From IMG/VR virus record IMGVR_UViG_3300024521_000001, positions 44,391 to 108,390 of that record: 64,000 nucleotides of DNA; one strand, written 5' to 3'. This DNA comes from a virus. Below the pieces are notes generated by a model, which worked only from the letters and a program-made list of their open reading frames with translations, did no database searches and was not told where the DNA came from. The translations under genes and the position numbers were made by a program. Within the stretch, counting starts at the first letter, position 1, and each line of letters begins with the position of its first letter. This document shows positions 18,901 through 26,946 of this stretch, piece after piece.

Positions 18901-19823
18901 ATCGCATCATAGGCTGCGATCTGATCCTGGCCGAGAAAGACGCGGTTGGTGAAAACGTCCCTTACCGCTAGAAGTGTAGTTCCAATGTCGTATCTGTTGG
19001 TGATAATGGGTCTGATTTCGGCATCAAAGCCTCCACTCAAGGATCCGAAGTTCCAGCGTTGCACCCCATCAGTCCAGATCTCAACATTACCCGAGGAGGT
19101 GAAAAGTTCTAAATCGAAACGACCTCCTCCATCGGCTCGTAGAGCTGAAACCCGAGCTTGACTGGTCCCATTTGCCAATAGCTGTAGGTATCTCTCCACT
19201 CCTGGATCGTCCCTTGCGACAATACGAAGTTCGTTGTCGCTGTCTGCAAGAGGATCGGAGTTCATCTGAAGGACCCGCGCCGAAACTCTCTCCAAGATAA
19301 CGTCACTGGAACCGCCGAAGGTCAGTAAGGTCGTGTCTGAAGCCATCCTCACCGCATCGTTGACCGTATCGACGATAAAAACGTCCCCGGCATCCCCATC
19401 CTTCCGGATCAGCACGGCCTCGGTGTTGTCCGAGTCGATGATGAGCTGGTCCATGGTGAAGGTCGCACCGCTGACCGTCAGCAGCCCGTTGTCGTCGACG
19501 GTCAAAATGTCGGTGTAAGGAGCCCCATCAATGCGAGTCTGGAGGGTCCAGAGCGAACCTGTCCCATCGTCGGCGGTTACATTGACAAAGGCTTTCCAGT
19601 CAATCGTGTGAGGACTTCCGTTGTGGGAGTGGCCCTTCCACAAGAAAGCATGGGAATCGAGCTGCCCTGGCGCACCAAGGGGTAGTGCGTCGAGAATCAC
19701 CGCGTCAATGGGCGAGCTTTCCTGAGTCCCCGCTGTGAGCGAGCGTTGAACAACCTTATCCTCTGGAAAGGTTGGAGCCTCGAAATTCCCGCCAAGTATT
19801 GCTACGCCGCCTACTGCACCCAT
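15912..19823 (-). CDS. Repeat-built tail fibre protein (first of two)
   Basis: 1303 residues. It shares modules with 12751-15906: three or more LIRKDGDAGDVFIVDTVNDA-type units, a WTLQTRIDG/W..FV.VTA.DGTGS unit repeated about four times (near residues 70, 330, 540, 790), and one copy of the ENVANISQVRIDEPNI/DNLTGTGEITNAQ unit near residue 1110. The C-terminus ends in a strand-rich SFDVGDGIDVDRWG segment typical of fibre heads. Fibre or spike component. The two adjacent genes probably arose by duplication and module shuffling. Confidence 0.82.
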   Translation of the reverse strand: MGAVGGVAILGGNFEAPTFPEDKVVQRSLTAGTQESSPIDAVILDALPLGAPGQLDSHAFLWKGHSHNGSPHTIDWKAFVNVTADDGTGSLWTLQTRIDGAPYTDILTVDDNGLLTVSGATFTMDQLIIDSDNTEAVLIRKDGDAGDVFIVDTVNDAVRMASDTTLLTFGGSSDVILERVSARVLQMNSDPLADSDNELRIVARDDPGVERYLQLLANGTSQARVSALRADGGGRFDLELFTSSGNVEIWTDGVQRWNFGSLSGGFDAEIRPIITNRYDIGTTLLAVRDVFTNRVFLGQDQIAAYDAITIDGTDLAAPGQQDSGAIILTGLSNDGSPHDIDWKQFVDVTANDGTGSIFTIQARIDGASFVDEFTITATTSPTLAHIGPGSTDGALAFGPIGANGPAQSGTVRFRNTDDIRWRNSGDAGDNVWFSIGASDQLLLGESTSGPFIGVVPELRAFDSIGVTSDTGNLSMLGAGLSPIIFKADGVNQDVTIGEGVALAPSSSVDRLNIDAPNLTVNSTVGFSHTFLLVGKSREAGGVNHDSNWRMFVEPLTGTGFDGQSVFKITAEIDAGGPTTVFTLSDTGDLTVPGSFTIDGLIVDVTSTEAFLVRKNADGGDVFNVDTSGNLVQLRGGAVLEIGATPAAAGSIRLSYADSITFRNTADDGDLSIISFDDSNQMLFGEAGIPRMDINAGRLITNRIRITHTNAAAFEVNNDSNLILFRVDTSAGDLFVGQSFAPSRVVLTQPDLTGAGFEDSPSVIYEGKSFDSTPHTQQFITFVDMETNAGAGQWTLRSRFDGGGNVNLVFVTDEGRFAIAQPEQVSIGSQSFIDNVQVNITGSFIDDYGGGPTTTHKVKIQGSQTGDAGRTNRQTIFDLEGNIFTQSNSEVVNEAGGMFLTAPFLVPGSDTINIGYTLKVTNHPTNATQNYGLLVDSTSSATTLTALTRIGKSFNQGMKLLVGGGVGAENIEGTAQMRLTNFYQPDGLQTEAMLLHVHSTLQATDGTTDHITGTFFEGTLRTQVEADENVANISQVRIDEPNIQDNLTGTGEITNAQSLLITGAPTEGESNYAQRILGGDFQVAASSAILFRNNGNSGDLTALSNAPTDFLEIGGVGAGEWERVNIYSLGSIDLRPADDVTVFTDATNPFQVRSLTPNEELFRVSRTQVRAVGQLVSVANLADHLAETQMQTTFVDVATSAGSSVTAASLIPAGSFLIGITVRVISNVGGPASFDVGDGIDVDRWGASIASGIGTTTDITDFTSGAVTTFPAANDVVLTSTGVDFTAGTVRITVHYTTLQTSAA

Positions 19824-19830
19824 AATTATC

Positions 19831-20148
19831 CTAGGTCAATGCCAAATACTGCACGTTCACACCGTCTAATCCGACTTCACCGTGAATGAAGATCTCATTC
19901 AGATTGATACTCGTATTTCCCGGCCCCGGGAGCGTGGTGAAAGGCAACGTATTGCCAATCACAGGAGTTTGCAGCTCCACGCCGGCCAGTCCATCATTGA
20001 GGACCGTGCTGTCACCCACAAAGATCTTCCCGCCGTTCCCGCGCAAGACCTGGAGCAAGACCCAAACCGCTTCGATCGACAGTCCACTGAGTACCGTGGC
20101 CGCTGGAGAAGCTGGTATGGTGACATTTGAGAGCAAACGAATCGGCAC
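19831..20148 (-). CDS. Decoration-like beta domain (paralogue 2 of 3)
   Basis: 105 residues. GTG start overlapping the previous TAG (TAGTG). Contains VLLQVLRGNGGKIFVGDSTV, a G.EL.TP segment and a C-terminal I.....GLDGVNVQY. The same order occurs in 38079-38411 and at the N-terminus of 20733-21710: sticky strand, N.G.iyVGds.V, L..G, then an acidic D-A-IFI plus V.Y end. This small beta-sandwich is widespread as a structural or head-decoration domain of environmental phages; the role is inferred. Confidence 0.7.
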   Translation of the reverse strand: MPIRLLSNVTIPASPAATVLSGLSIEAVWVLLQVLRGNGGKIFVGDSTVLNDGLAGVELQTPVIGNTLPFTTLPGPGNTSINLNEIFIHGEVGLDGVNVQYLALT

Positions 20149-20447
20149 TACCTAAGTCCCCCGAGAAGATCAACGGATGGATCATCCGGTTCTTCTGGAT
20201 TTTTCCCGTCCGTGTGGGACTTGTAGATAAACCGGCTTCCACAGAAGTAATCCCCCTCATTCGGCTGCCGTACCGGGATTCCTTCTTCCCCATCGGTCTG
20301 AGAGTTGATATCCAGCGGCTTGGCCGTGGTTAAGATCCCCTCATCGTTGTCGTATTTCTCCTGGGTGGTATCGACTTCGGCGTAGTCGCTATACCTGTCT
20401 TCGTTGCCCGGAGTGACTTTCCCGGGGTTCTTTTGTGCGTGACTCAT
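20148..20447 (-). CDS. Small acidic hypothetical protein
   Basis: 99 residues, strong ribosome site (AAAGGAGG, 5 bases before ATG). Hydrophilic, rich in Asp, Glu, Asn, Pro and Gly, probably disordered, with one FCGSRFIYKSHTDG segment. No known motif. It sits between the ParB-like gene and the decoration-like gene in the late operon. Confidence 0.62.
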   Translation of the reverse strand: MSHAQKNPGKVTPGNEDRYSDYAEVDTTQEKYDNDEGILTTAKPLDINSQTDGEEGIPVRQPNEGDYFCGSRFIYKSHTDGKNPEEPDDPSVDLLGGLR

Positions 20448-20458
20448 GGTTTCCTCCT

Positions 20459-20761
20459 TTAAGGTAAAACTATGGTAACTGGAACTCTTTTCATTCCAAG
20501 TTCCCTCGCTGCTATCAGCCGATGGTTGCCGTCGATCAATAAGGCATCCACGTTCATCCTCTCAAGTCTTGGGCCGCTGCATTCAAGACGGAGTGGCTTT
20601 TTGATACCGTCCTTCTTGATCTGTTCCTTGAGCCAATCGATGGTGGCTCGATCCTTTTCTTCCGATGTGGCCACCGCGAACGGCTCCAGGAACTCAACCG
20701 GAAGCTCGTCGCCGTACAGACGCCTGTACTCATCAACCTGCTTGCGCAAATAGTCTTTCAA
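20459..20761 (-). CDS. ParB/sulfiredoxin-like domain protein
   Basis: 100 residues. The C-terminal half has the ParB-like nuclease signature: an LLIDGNHRLIAARELG segment (D-G-N-H-R as in D/GxxR), preceded by WLKEQIKKDGIKKPLRL and followed by a final strand KRVPVTIVLP. In this superfamily the motif binds nucleotide and can serve DNA segregation or nuclease roles. Its place inside a structural operon is unusual; such genes do occur in phage head regions. The start overlaps the end of 20733-21710 by 29 bases. A copy of the 16-bp palindrome lies inside its 5' end. Confidence 0.7.
   Translation of the reverse strand: MKDYLRKQVDEYRRLYGDELPVEFLEPFAVATSEEKDRATIDWLKEQIKKDGIKKPLRLECSGPRLERMNVDALLIDGNHRLIAARELGMKRVPVTIVLP
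20714..20729. promoter_or_regulatory. 16-bp palindrome (copy 2 of 4), inside a gene
   Basis: GTACAGACGCCTGTAC, the exact reverse complement of the copies at 31132 and 46470. It lies 32-47 bases into the ParB-like gene, where it encodes EYRRLY. Identity to non-coding copies argues that the DNA, not the protein, is conserved. Confidence 0.5.
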
Positions 20762-21710
20762 TGGTCCTCTGTTCTGATCTCATGAAAGTAAGCACAATGG
20801 CTACTCCTGCCTCATACCGTGCGTGACAATACTTTTCTTTGCCCAAGTCCTGGCCTTCACCTTGCTTCCCAAGCATCTTCTCGAGTACGCCGTAGAGGAT
20901 GTAGTGAAAGAACTCTGGAGTGATGTTCAAGAGGTCCCCAGAGCTCGTCAGCTTGGCGGGCAATATCGTGTAGGTCAGGGTGAAGTCCTGACCGACAGGC
21001 CCCACATCTCGATCCACTTCAAACCGCTTGGTCGTCAGGAGGTCCTGGTGGTACTGCTTGGGCACACCCGATGGCTGGTTCTTCCAGTTCCGGTCCTCCA
21101 TATCGAGCATCCAGCGATCGGTTCGGTGCAAGGGAACCTTGTTGAAGGTAATTCGATCAATACTCATAGAGTCAGTCGGCTCTGCGAACACGCGGTCACC
21201 AGCCGTAGCACCAACGGTGTCCTGTCTCTTGAAACAGCCTGTTCTGTCGAAAAAGTCCTTCTCAACATCATTGATGTAGCTGATGATCTCTGACTCGGTC
21301 CAGAAACCAGATGAGAAGGTGTCGTCCTCCTGGGTCATGAAAATGATCTGATCGAGCATGTCTTGAACCGTTTGAGGTCCCAGAGCGGCAGCGACAGATA
21401 GGGCATAGACGATATTGACCCCTTCCCCGGTTACATCTACATCAATAAAGATCGCGTCCAGGTCAATGAGAACGTCTGACCGCTTGCTTTCGAGGGCCTC
21501 AAAGGGCAGGGACATACCCACAAGCGGTGCTTCAAGGGTCACTCCGGCCAGGTCGGTATTGTCCACAGTGGAATCCCCGACGTAGACCTTTCCGGTGTTG
21601 GTCCGAAGCACCTGGATAAACACCCAATTCGTCTCAATCGACGTAGCCGAGAGTGGTACGGCTGTCCCGGCCGTGGTCGCAATAAAGTTATTGATCGTCG
21701 CCAACGTCAT
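20733..21710 (-). CDS. Decoration-like domain fused to head-tail adaptor-like protein
   Basis: 325 residues. Residues 1-107 are the same domain as 19831-20148 and 38079-38411 (WVFIQVLRTNTGKVYVGDST). From about residue 112 comes an adaptor-like part: DMLDQIIFMTQEDD and FWTESEIISYINDVEKDFF resemble 21959-22630 (FWTRPEMLLYLNEGMKELNN), both of the kind found in podovirus head completion or tail adaptor proteins. ATG overlaps the TGA of 21707-21958; the gene ends TGATGA. The fusion is notable because the other two copies of the domain are free-standing. Confidence 0.7.
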   Translation of the reverse strand: MTLATINNFIATTAGTAVPLSATSIETNWVFIQVLRTNTGKVYVGDSTVDNTDLAGVTLEAPLVGMSLPFEALESKRSDVLIDLDAIFIDVDVTGEGVNIVYALSVAAALGPQTVQDMLDQIIFMTQEDDTFSSGFWTESEIISYINDVEKDFFDRTGCFKRQDTVGATAGDRVFAEPTDSMSIDRITFNKVPLHRTDRWMLDMEDRNWKNQPSGVPKQYHQDLLTTKRFEVDRDVGPVGQDFTLTYTILPAKLTSSGDLLNITPEFFHYILYGVLEKMLGKQGEGQDLGKEKYCHARYEAGVAIVLTFMRSEQRTIERLFAQAG

Positions 21711-21958
21711 CTTCTACCGCTCACCCTTCTCGCTTTCCGCTTCATACTTCTTCTTTCCTGCTTCTTCACCCGTCCAGCTTCCTTGTAAAAACTGCGGCTC
21801 CTCATACCCCTTCTTCGCTTCTTGGCAATTTGCCCAACCTGCCTGCCCGCCAAAGTTGTGTCACCCGGGACTCCAGTCATAGCAGTAGACCCCAGAGAGC
21901 TTTGTAAACTCCCCCCCTGTCCGGAGGTCCCAGGAATATCTCCTGTATTCGATACCAT
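21707..21958 (-). CDS. Small protein with Lys/Arg-rich C-terminal half
   Basis: 83 residues. Gly/Ser/Thr-rich N-terminal half, then KKRRRGMRSRSFYKEAGR and a final RRSMKRKARRVSGRR. The basic tail resembles those of the 38415-39964 cluster. Sits between two adaptor-like genes, coupled at both ends. Probably binds DNA or an acidic surface in the head; inference from charge. Confidence 0.6.
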   Translation of the reverse strand: MVSNTGDIPGTSGQGGSLQSSLGSTAMTGVPGDTTLAGRQVGQIAKKRRRGMRSRSFYKEAGRVKKQERRSMKRKARRVSGRR

Positions 21959-22630
21959 CTATCTCCCTCGATTCGGAGTTGAGTATGAAGGCCCCGTATC
22001 CAAAGCGGGTTCTGCTGTCCAAATGACTGGCTGTTGGCTGTAAACCTTGCGGGCCACATCCCCCATTCGGTTTATGGCTGCCTTGAAAGCCGTCATAGCG
22101 TGTGCGAACTCGGGCCCGCCTTCCTTGAAACGGGAAACATGGAAGGTGTAATCCTCGATCGACTCAATGAACTCGTCGTCCATATCAATCGGATCGCCGT
22201 TGTCTTCGATAGTGGCGGGCAGCTTTAAGACAGCGAAATCCACTGTGATCGAAGCTGCTACGGTAGGCCGGGGAAAAACGGCAAAGAGGTTGCAACCGAC
22301 CGGAGCCCAACGCTTCAGGATGGCCCCTGTTTTTCCTTCCCAAAAACGATCCTCGCGGTCCAGGTCCTCCAGGGTGGCCCGTTCTAGCGACTTGTCTCCA
22401 ACTGAAGCCGCCATGACCGCTATTGTGTTGGTGGGTGGTGCGTAGAAGTTGTCGGTAGAGTCGGTAACGACTCCACTCTCCAGGTGCAGTTTAGCTGCTA
22501 AGTTGTTCAGCTCCTTCATGCCCTCGTTGAGATAGAGGAGCATTTCGGGCCGAGTCCAGAAAATAGGGGAAATCGTCTCGTCCAGTCTTTTGAGGACTAG
22601 GTCGATAACTTCCGCACCTGATATCGCCAT
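21959..22630 (-). CDS. Head-tail adaptor-like protein
   Basis: 223 residues from the ATG at 22630, just after the TAG of 22633-23799; a longer upstream frame overlaps the neighbour and is Arg-rich, so I rejected it. IFWTRPEMLLYLNEGMKELN near residue 22 is like the adaptor part of 20733-21710. The middle is beta-rich, and the C-terminal part has FHVSRFKEGGPEFAHAMTAF, a helix seen in phage adaptor proteins. It likely sits below the portal. Family assigned from pattern and place, not from a catalytic motif. Confidence 0.65.
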   Translation of the reverse strand: MAISGAEVIDLVLKRLDETISPIFWTRPEMLLYLNEGMKELNNLAAKLHLESGVVTDSTDNFYAPPTNTIAVMAASVGDKSLERATLEDLDREDRFWEGKTGAILKRWAPVGCNLFAVFPRPTVAASITVDFAVLKLPATIEDNGDPIDMDDEFIESIEDYTFHVSRFKEGGPEFAHAMTAFKAAINRMGDVARKVYSQQPVIWTAEPALDTGPSYSTPNRGR

Positions 22631-22632
22631 AG

Positions 22633-23799
22633 CTATACATGCCCTGCGTATGAATCCCAATCGTGACTTTGATGCCAATCGGCGCCGAAGCCTCCGAAGG
22701 GCCAATCCGCATACGACCACTGTTGCCGCATGATCATGGTGTTGTCGTCTTCCATTTCCATTGCTTCTATGTCCATAACGGCCTGGGATTTGAGCCGAGT
22801 GGCTTCCGCTGGATCGTAATAGATCCCCCCCTCAATTATCTTGTGCTTAGGCCAAACCAGAGCGTCCGCTGTGGTCAGTCGCACCAAAACATCGGAGCGG
22901 ATCCCATTGGGAAGAATGTCCCCGTCATCCTCCAGTGGTGGAAACTGGAAGTGATAGAAGAACGGGATAGCCTGCTGTGAAATCGGTCGGGGATAAAGCT
23001 CATAGAGCTGAGATCCAGCTGGATCAACCTCATGACTCACTACCATGTAGGTCGTCTGGGTCAGCGTACGGTGCGGATCCGCATAGTCGATCGTATCCTT
23101 GGGCATATGGATGATGATTCGATACCGCCGTTCCAGATTGACCACGGAGATCAACATCTTCAGGTCGGGTGCAAAGTTGGTGTAAACCAAGCTGAGCGAA
23201 TAGGTGGCTCCTATTTCATCAGGCTGCGCAAACACTTTGTCCATTAAGAAACGAGTTGGACTAGAGATTCCGGTTACCGTGTAGAACGGCGAATTGATGC
23301 CGACCTTCAACTGCAAGTTGCTGAGCGAAGATACCGTGACTGTTTCGGTAGCAAGGTGGGTCTTGGCGAAAGCGGCCTGAAAGGTCGTCGCGGTGGTGGA
23401 AATGACGTAAACGGCTTCTTCGTTGGCCCCTCCACCGTCGATCAACACATAGGTGTTGGGTTCGATCCCCGCCATCGAAGTGGGAGTGGCATCCAGGACC
23501 TCGGCTGAGATCACATCGGCCGCAAGGTCTGTGCTAACCAGATCACCCACAGGCCAGGCCGTAGCCGTTCCTGTGACCACATTGGAGCCACTGATAGCGT
23601 CAATCGTGCCTACGGCATAAGCAGCAGGAACGGAGAGAATCTGTACCTTGGTCAGACCACTCCACACCCGCTTGGAAGTTACAAGACGGAGGTTGTCGTT
23701 AATCTTCCTGCGTAACAGCTGTGGGGGATATTTCGGGCAGACCGAGAGAACGTGGTCTTGCATCTCCCGAAAATTCTCTTGAAACCGTCCACCTGGCAT
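22633..23799 (-). CDS. Tail/head completion protein with inserted Ig-like module
   Basis: 388 residues. The N-terminal helical part has LLRRKINDNLRLVTSKRVWSGL. Residues about 60-130 contain a beta module with the GSNVVTGTATAWP signature that is common in podovirus adaptor and stopper proteins. The C-terminal half resembles a structural fold with conserved prolines and aromatics (YELYPRPISQQ). It lies in the adaptor cluster before the capsid genes. Virion assembly role inferred. Confidence 0.62.
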   Translation of the reverse strand: MPGGRFQENFREMQDHVLSVCPKYPPQLLRRKINDNLRLVTSKRVWSGLTKVQILSVPAAYAVGTIDAISGSNVVTGTATAWPVGDLVSTDLAADVISAEVLDATPTSMAGIEPNTYVLIDGGGANEEAVYVISTTATTFQAAFAKTHLATETVTVSSLSNLQLKVGINSPFYTVTGISSPTRFLMDKVFAQPDEIGATYSLSLVYTNFAPDLKMLISVVNLERRYRIIIHMPKDTIDYADPHRTLTQTTYMVVSHEVDPAGSQLYELYPRPISQQAIPFFYHFQFPPLEDDGDILPNGIRSDVLVRLTTADALVWPKHKIIEGGIYYDPAEATRLKSQAVMDIEAMEMEDDNTMIMRQQWSYADWPFGGFGADWHQSHDWDSYAGHV

Positions 23800-23816
23800 T
23801 CAACACCCCGCAACCC

Positions 23817-24140
23817 CTATCCGATACCCAAAGCCAAGACGCGCACTGTCAGAGCCGACAGATCCGTGGCGTTGATAACCTCTGCCATAGCCTGGGCAGC
23901 ACCAGCGGATTCAAAGGCCAGTAGCAGATCGTTGTCAGGGTCGTATTGGATTACCCTTCCATCGGCGGCTCCAAGCCCACCTTGATCGGAAATCAGCTGG
24001 TTCACGCGACCCAAACCCAAATCGGCGGCTGTCAGAGCCTCACCACCGGTGGGATAGGAAGAATCGAAGGTGATATCAACCCTCACACCCCGCTCGTTTC
24101 CTACCGACAGATCTTCTCGGTTCGCAAAAGTTAAAGGCAT
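23817..24140 (-). CDS. Small structural protein
   Basis: 107 residues with a good ribosome site (AAGGAGAGG). Mixed alpha/beta, with LLLAFESAGAAQAMAEVINATD as a helix and a C-terminal hydrophobic strand LTVRVLALGIG. No motif recognised. Found between the presumed decoration protein and the adaptors, so a head-completion role is plausible. Confidence 0.6.
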   Translation of the reverse strand: MPLTFANREDLSVGNERGVRVDITFDSSYPTGGEALTAADLGLGRVNQLISDQGGLGAADGRVIQYDPDNDLLLAFESAGAAQAMAEVINATDLSALTVRVLALGIG

Positions 24141-24167
24141 AGTTACACCTCTCCTTTGTTCAAAGTA

Positions 24168-24190
24168 GGAGGGGCCACAAGGACCCCTCC
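24168..24190 (-). terminator. Hairpin between capsid-side genes
   Basis: GGAGGGG and CCCCTCC form a 7-bp stem around a 9-base loop in the 80-base gap before 23817-24140. No U-run follows on the minus strand, so it may be an attenuator or an RNA-stability or processing hairpin rather than a full terminator. Confidence 0.4.
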
Positions 24191-24220
24191 CGTTGTGCTT
24201 GCTTTACCGCTTCGCGCAGC

Positions 24221-24772
24221 CTACCAGTCGAGATTCGTGAGAATCACGGAGTTCTGGTTGCTTACACGCGCACTGATCACACCACCGTAGACGGTGTCGA
24301 TGGGTGCAGCTCCCGCTACACTCCTACCAAACACCAAATCGGTTGTGCTACCAATGACCTTGTCTCCAGCTGCTGTGGAGGCAGCGGTGTTGACCAAAGC
24401 CACACCACCCACCTGCAAGTAGCAGAAATTGCCGTCAGTGACGACATTTCCATAGACTCCAGCAACGGCGTTGACGCCACCGATACTATCGGTTTGGTCG
24501 GAAGTCACCGTATAGACACCGGTCTCGGGATCTAAAACGGAGAAATACGCGACTCCACCTACAGTAACGGCAACAGCACCGCTGCCTTCATCATGGAGGA
24601 CATAGCGGAAAAGGTTGCCCTCATGTCGGACAATCGCCCCTAAGACTCCCGGAGAGATACTTCCCGGCAAACCAGGAGACTCTTGGAATCTCTCTGCCTC
24701 GTTGACCGTTCTAGGGTCCCCGGTACTGATCTGGGTAGTCTGTGGTGAAAGTCCAAAGCGTTCGCCTGCCAT
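24221..24772 (-). CDS. Capsid decoration/cement-like protein
   Basis: 183 residues directly after the major capsid gene in the transcript, with its own strong site (AAGGAG). Beta-rich with many Gly, Val and Thr; segments like VAVTVGGVAYFSVLDPETG and GDKVIGSTTDLVFGRSVAG resemble trimeric head decoration proteins of tailed phages. No enzyme motif. Decoration or stabilising role is inferred from position and composition. Confidence 0.6.
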   Translation of the reverse strand: MAGERFGLSPQTTQISTGDPRTVNEAERFQESPGLPGSISPGVLGAIVRHEGNLFRYVLHDEGSGAVAVTVGGVAYFSVLDPETGVYTVTSDQTDSIGGVNAVAGVYGNVVTDGNFCYLQVGGVALVNTAASTAAGDKVIGSTTDLVFGRSVAGAAPIDTVYGGVISARVSNQNSVILTNLDW

Positions 24773-24793
24773 AATTTATCTCCTTTCTTTCAC

Positions 24794-25762
24794 CTATTGA
24801 GCGATATCCGTCAGAATGAAATTGAGACGAGGAGCGGGGAACAGTAGGTTTCCTGCGAACAGGTACTGGCCGGCCACGTCATCCGTGTTCTGGGCTTCCT
24901 TCCAACCGGTGAACCCAAACTGGTACTTCCGGTTGGTGGTGATCCAAAACTGCGCATGTTTCGTGTTCATGCCAATCAACTGCTGTGCAGGTTGATACTG
25001 ATCCACGACCATCTGAGCTCCATTCCATCGAAGCGACATGAACCCGATCTTTGCCACATCGGAAGATTCCTCGAGGAATCTCTGCTGAGGCTGGATTTTA
25101 TTCCAGAACAGGTTCCACACTTCTTGGTCAGAAGTCATCAGATCGACGTGCTCCGCACCGAACCAGGCCGCACCAAACGCGGTTTGCACCCCGCTCAGTG
25201 TGAGTGTCGGGAGACTAGCGAAGTAGCCATTGACCCCGGCATTCTGCGTCCCGTCAGGAACGATATCGCTCCTGTCGATGCCGCCATACGAACCAAAATT
25301 CGTCCCGTTGTCGAAAGCCGCCTCCATACCGTCCAACTGGAGAGTTGAACTGTTGGTTCCCTGGCCATCCAGGTACATATCCGTGGCTAACAACTTCGCC
25401 ATTTTGCCTGCGGCATTGACGAGCTTGCTTTCCACATAGGACATGGCTGCTTCCGGACCTCGGTTGAGAACATTGTCCGTACCGAAGAGGGTGACGTTGA
25501 CGTAGTAGTACTTGACGTTGACCTCGACAGCGGTGTCGGTCTCAACATACGACGTATCAAACGTCCCACCTCGGCTAAAGGCATCACCAGTCAGCTCGGC
25601 GTAGATAATCGGATGACGAATCGTCCGACCACCCTCAAAACGCTCAGCGTTTCGAGTACGCAAACGAGTGAAGACCGGGGAAGCCTCGTAGACGTTGTCC
25701 ACCAACCGTGGGATGATGAATCGGTTCGTTTTCGAACTAATGTCATCAAAGGTTAGTGCCAT
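24794..25762 (-). CDS. Major capsid protein (HK97-fold type)
   Basis: 322 residues, excellent ribosome site (AAGGAGG, 5 bases). The N-terminal LTFDDISSKTNRFIIPRLVDN, a VYEASPVFTRLR segment, then a GGRTIRHPIIYAEL strand and the MAKLLATDMYLDGQGT helix are typical of HK97-like major capsid proteins that are not cleaved. C-terminal FGFTGWKEAQN and a final L..PRLNFILTDI strand fit the E-loop/A-domain pattern. It follows the coiled-coil scaffold, as in other podoviruses. Assigned by context plus overall pattern. Confidence 0.8.
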   Translation of the reverse strand: MALTFDDISSKTNRFIIPRLVDNVYEASPVFTRLRTRNAERFEGGRTIRHPIIYAELTGDAFSRGGTFDTSYVETDTAVEVNVKYYYVNVTLFGTDNVLNRGPEAAMSYVESKLVNAAGKMAKLLATDMYLDGQGTNSSTLQLDGMEAAFDNGTNFGSYGGIDRSDIVPDGTQNAGVNGYFASLPTLTLSGVQTAFGAAWFGAEHVDLMTSDQEVWNLFWNKIQPQQRFLEESSDVAKIGFMSLRWNGAQMVVDQYQPAQQLIGMNTKHAQFWITTNRKYQFGFTGWKEAQNTDDVAGQYLFAGNLLFPAPRLNFILTDIAQ

Positions 25763-25946
25763 TACTTCCTCCTTGAATTAACAAATAAAACAACAAGTGG
25801 CTTGCTTTGGCACTTTCGACTTCCCGAACAGCCTTGCACTTGTGGGTTGCGGCTGTGGTTTTCGAGGCCACGGCCTTCCCACTTGGCTTGCGGCGACGGG
25901 CTGCGACGGCTGAGCCTTGCAGACCTGTCCCTTTTCCCTATCCCTT
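25763..25946 (-). ncRNA. Structured, G+C-rich untranslated leader before the capsid gene
   Basis: 184 bases without a reading frame. On the minus strand it begins AAGGGATAGGGAAAA just after the scaffold stop. It then has several complementary segments (GTGGG with CCCAC, GGCCGTGG with CCACAGCC, CAAGTGG with CCACTTG) and ends in a U-rich stretch before the capsid ribosome site. I read it as a folded leader or processing element that could set capsid expression. No known RNA family is recognised. Confidence 0.4.
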
Positions 25947-26861
25947 CTAGTCGGGGGCCACTTTCCCTTCTTTACGAAGCTCGGCAGCAGCGGCCTGTGC
26001 CGCTTGCTTGGTTGTCAAGGCGCTACCGCCATCTGCTTCCTTGCCGAGCTGCTCTAGTCTCGTTTCAACGGGGCCTTTACCCATGCTTGCCGCCCCATCG
26101 TTGTCTAATGGAAACTGCATCTTGGACTCAATCTTCGTCCGTTCATCCTTGCGGGCAGCTTCGATCTTTGCGTCCACTCGCTTGTCGCTCACATAGAGAT
26201 CGTAAGCGTTCTTGAAGTCCTCCTGGGACCCGACCATCTTCCTTTCGGTCGCATACTTGATGAACTCTTCACGGTCCAGGGCCGCACCGAACTCTGTGTT
26301 GTGGTTTTGATTGAGATCCATCAAAAGGAACACATTGTCGTAGATGTTGCCTGCGAGTCGATTACCACCCTCCATCAACATTTTTTCAGCCTCTTCCTGG
26401 GTGAAGGCATCTCCATTGGACGCGACATTTTTCAGTTCCTTGACTTCCGCACGAAGGCCTGTGAGTTCCTTCAGCATCTCGCCTTCTTCTCCAGCTTCAA
26501 AGTTCCCCGAGCGAATTTTGTCTTCAAGCTGAGTGATCTTTTCATCCCTTTCGGTCAACTTCGATTCCATGCCCTCTCGGGCAGAGACATTGTCCTTGAC
26601 GACCTTTTCCGCATCCTCTTTCCACTTGCTCCACTTTTCAGATCGGTCATTGACCTCGGTCTCTTTCTTTGTGAGTTCGTCTTCTTTGGTCTTCAGCTCC
26701 TCCTTACCCTCATTCATCTTCCGGTCGTAGTCGGACTGACGGAGCCAACCAGCCTGAAGTTCATCCGGAGCGTTCTCCATAGTCTTGAGGAGCTGGCTCC
26801 GATAAGCGTCAGTCATGTCAGTTTTTTCGATAAATTCTTTCAGTTCTGGTCTCAAAGGCAT
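25947..26861 (-). CDS. Capsid scaffolding protein
   Basis: 304 residues, strongly charged and helical. Residues about 45-150 show long heptad patterns of Glu, Lys, Leu and Asp (KEDELTKKETEVNDRSEKW), a coiled coil. The C-terminal part is helical, with a basic/alanine tail (TTKQAAQAAAAELRKEG). Position between portal and major capsid protein, lack of cysteine, and coiled coil fit a scaffold that guides procapsid assembly. No protease domain is visible. Ribosome site AAGGAG. Confidence 0.78.
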   Translation of the reverse strand: MPLRPELKEFIEKTDMTDAYRSQLLKTMENAPDELQAGWLRQSDYDRKMNEGKEELKTKEDELTKKETEVNDRSEKWSKWKEDAEKVVKDNVSAREGMESKLTERDEKITQLEDKIRSGNFEAGEEGEMLKELTGLRAEVKELKNVASNGDAFTQEEAEKMLMEGGNRLAGNIYDNVFLLMDLNQNHNTEFGAALDREEFIKYATERKMVGSQEDFKNAYDLYVSDKRVDAKIEAARKDERTKIESKMQFPLDNDGAASMGKGPVETRLEQLGKEADGGSALTTKQAAQAAAAELRKEGKVAPD

Positions 26862-26946
26862 CGTTTCAACTCCTTCAGCTTCCTTTCGCTTTCCCCGAAG
26901 GGATTGCGCGAGAGGTTGCGCATTAGGGATTAAAAATATTTAATCT

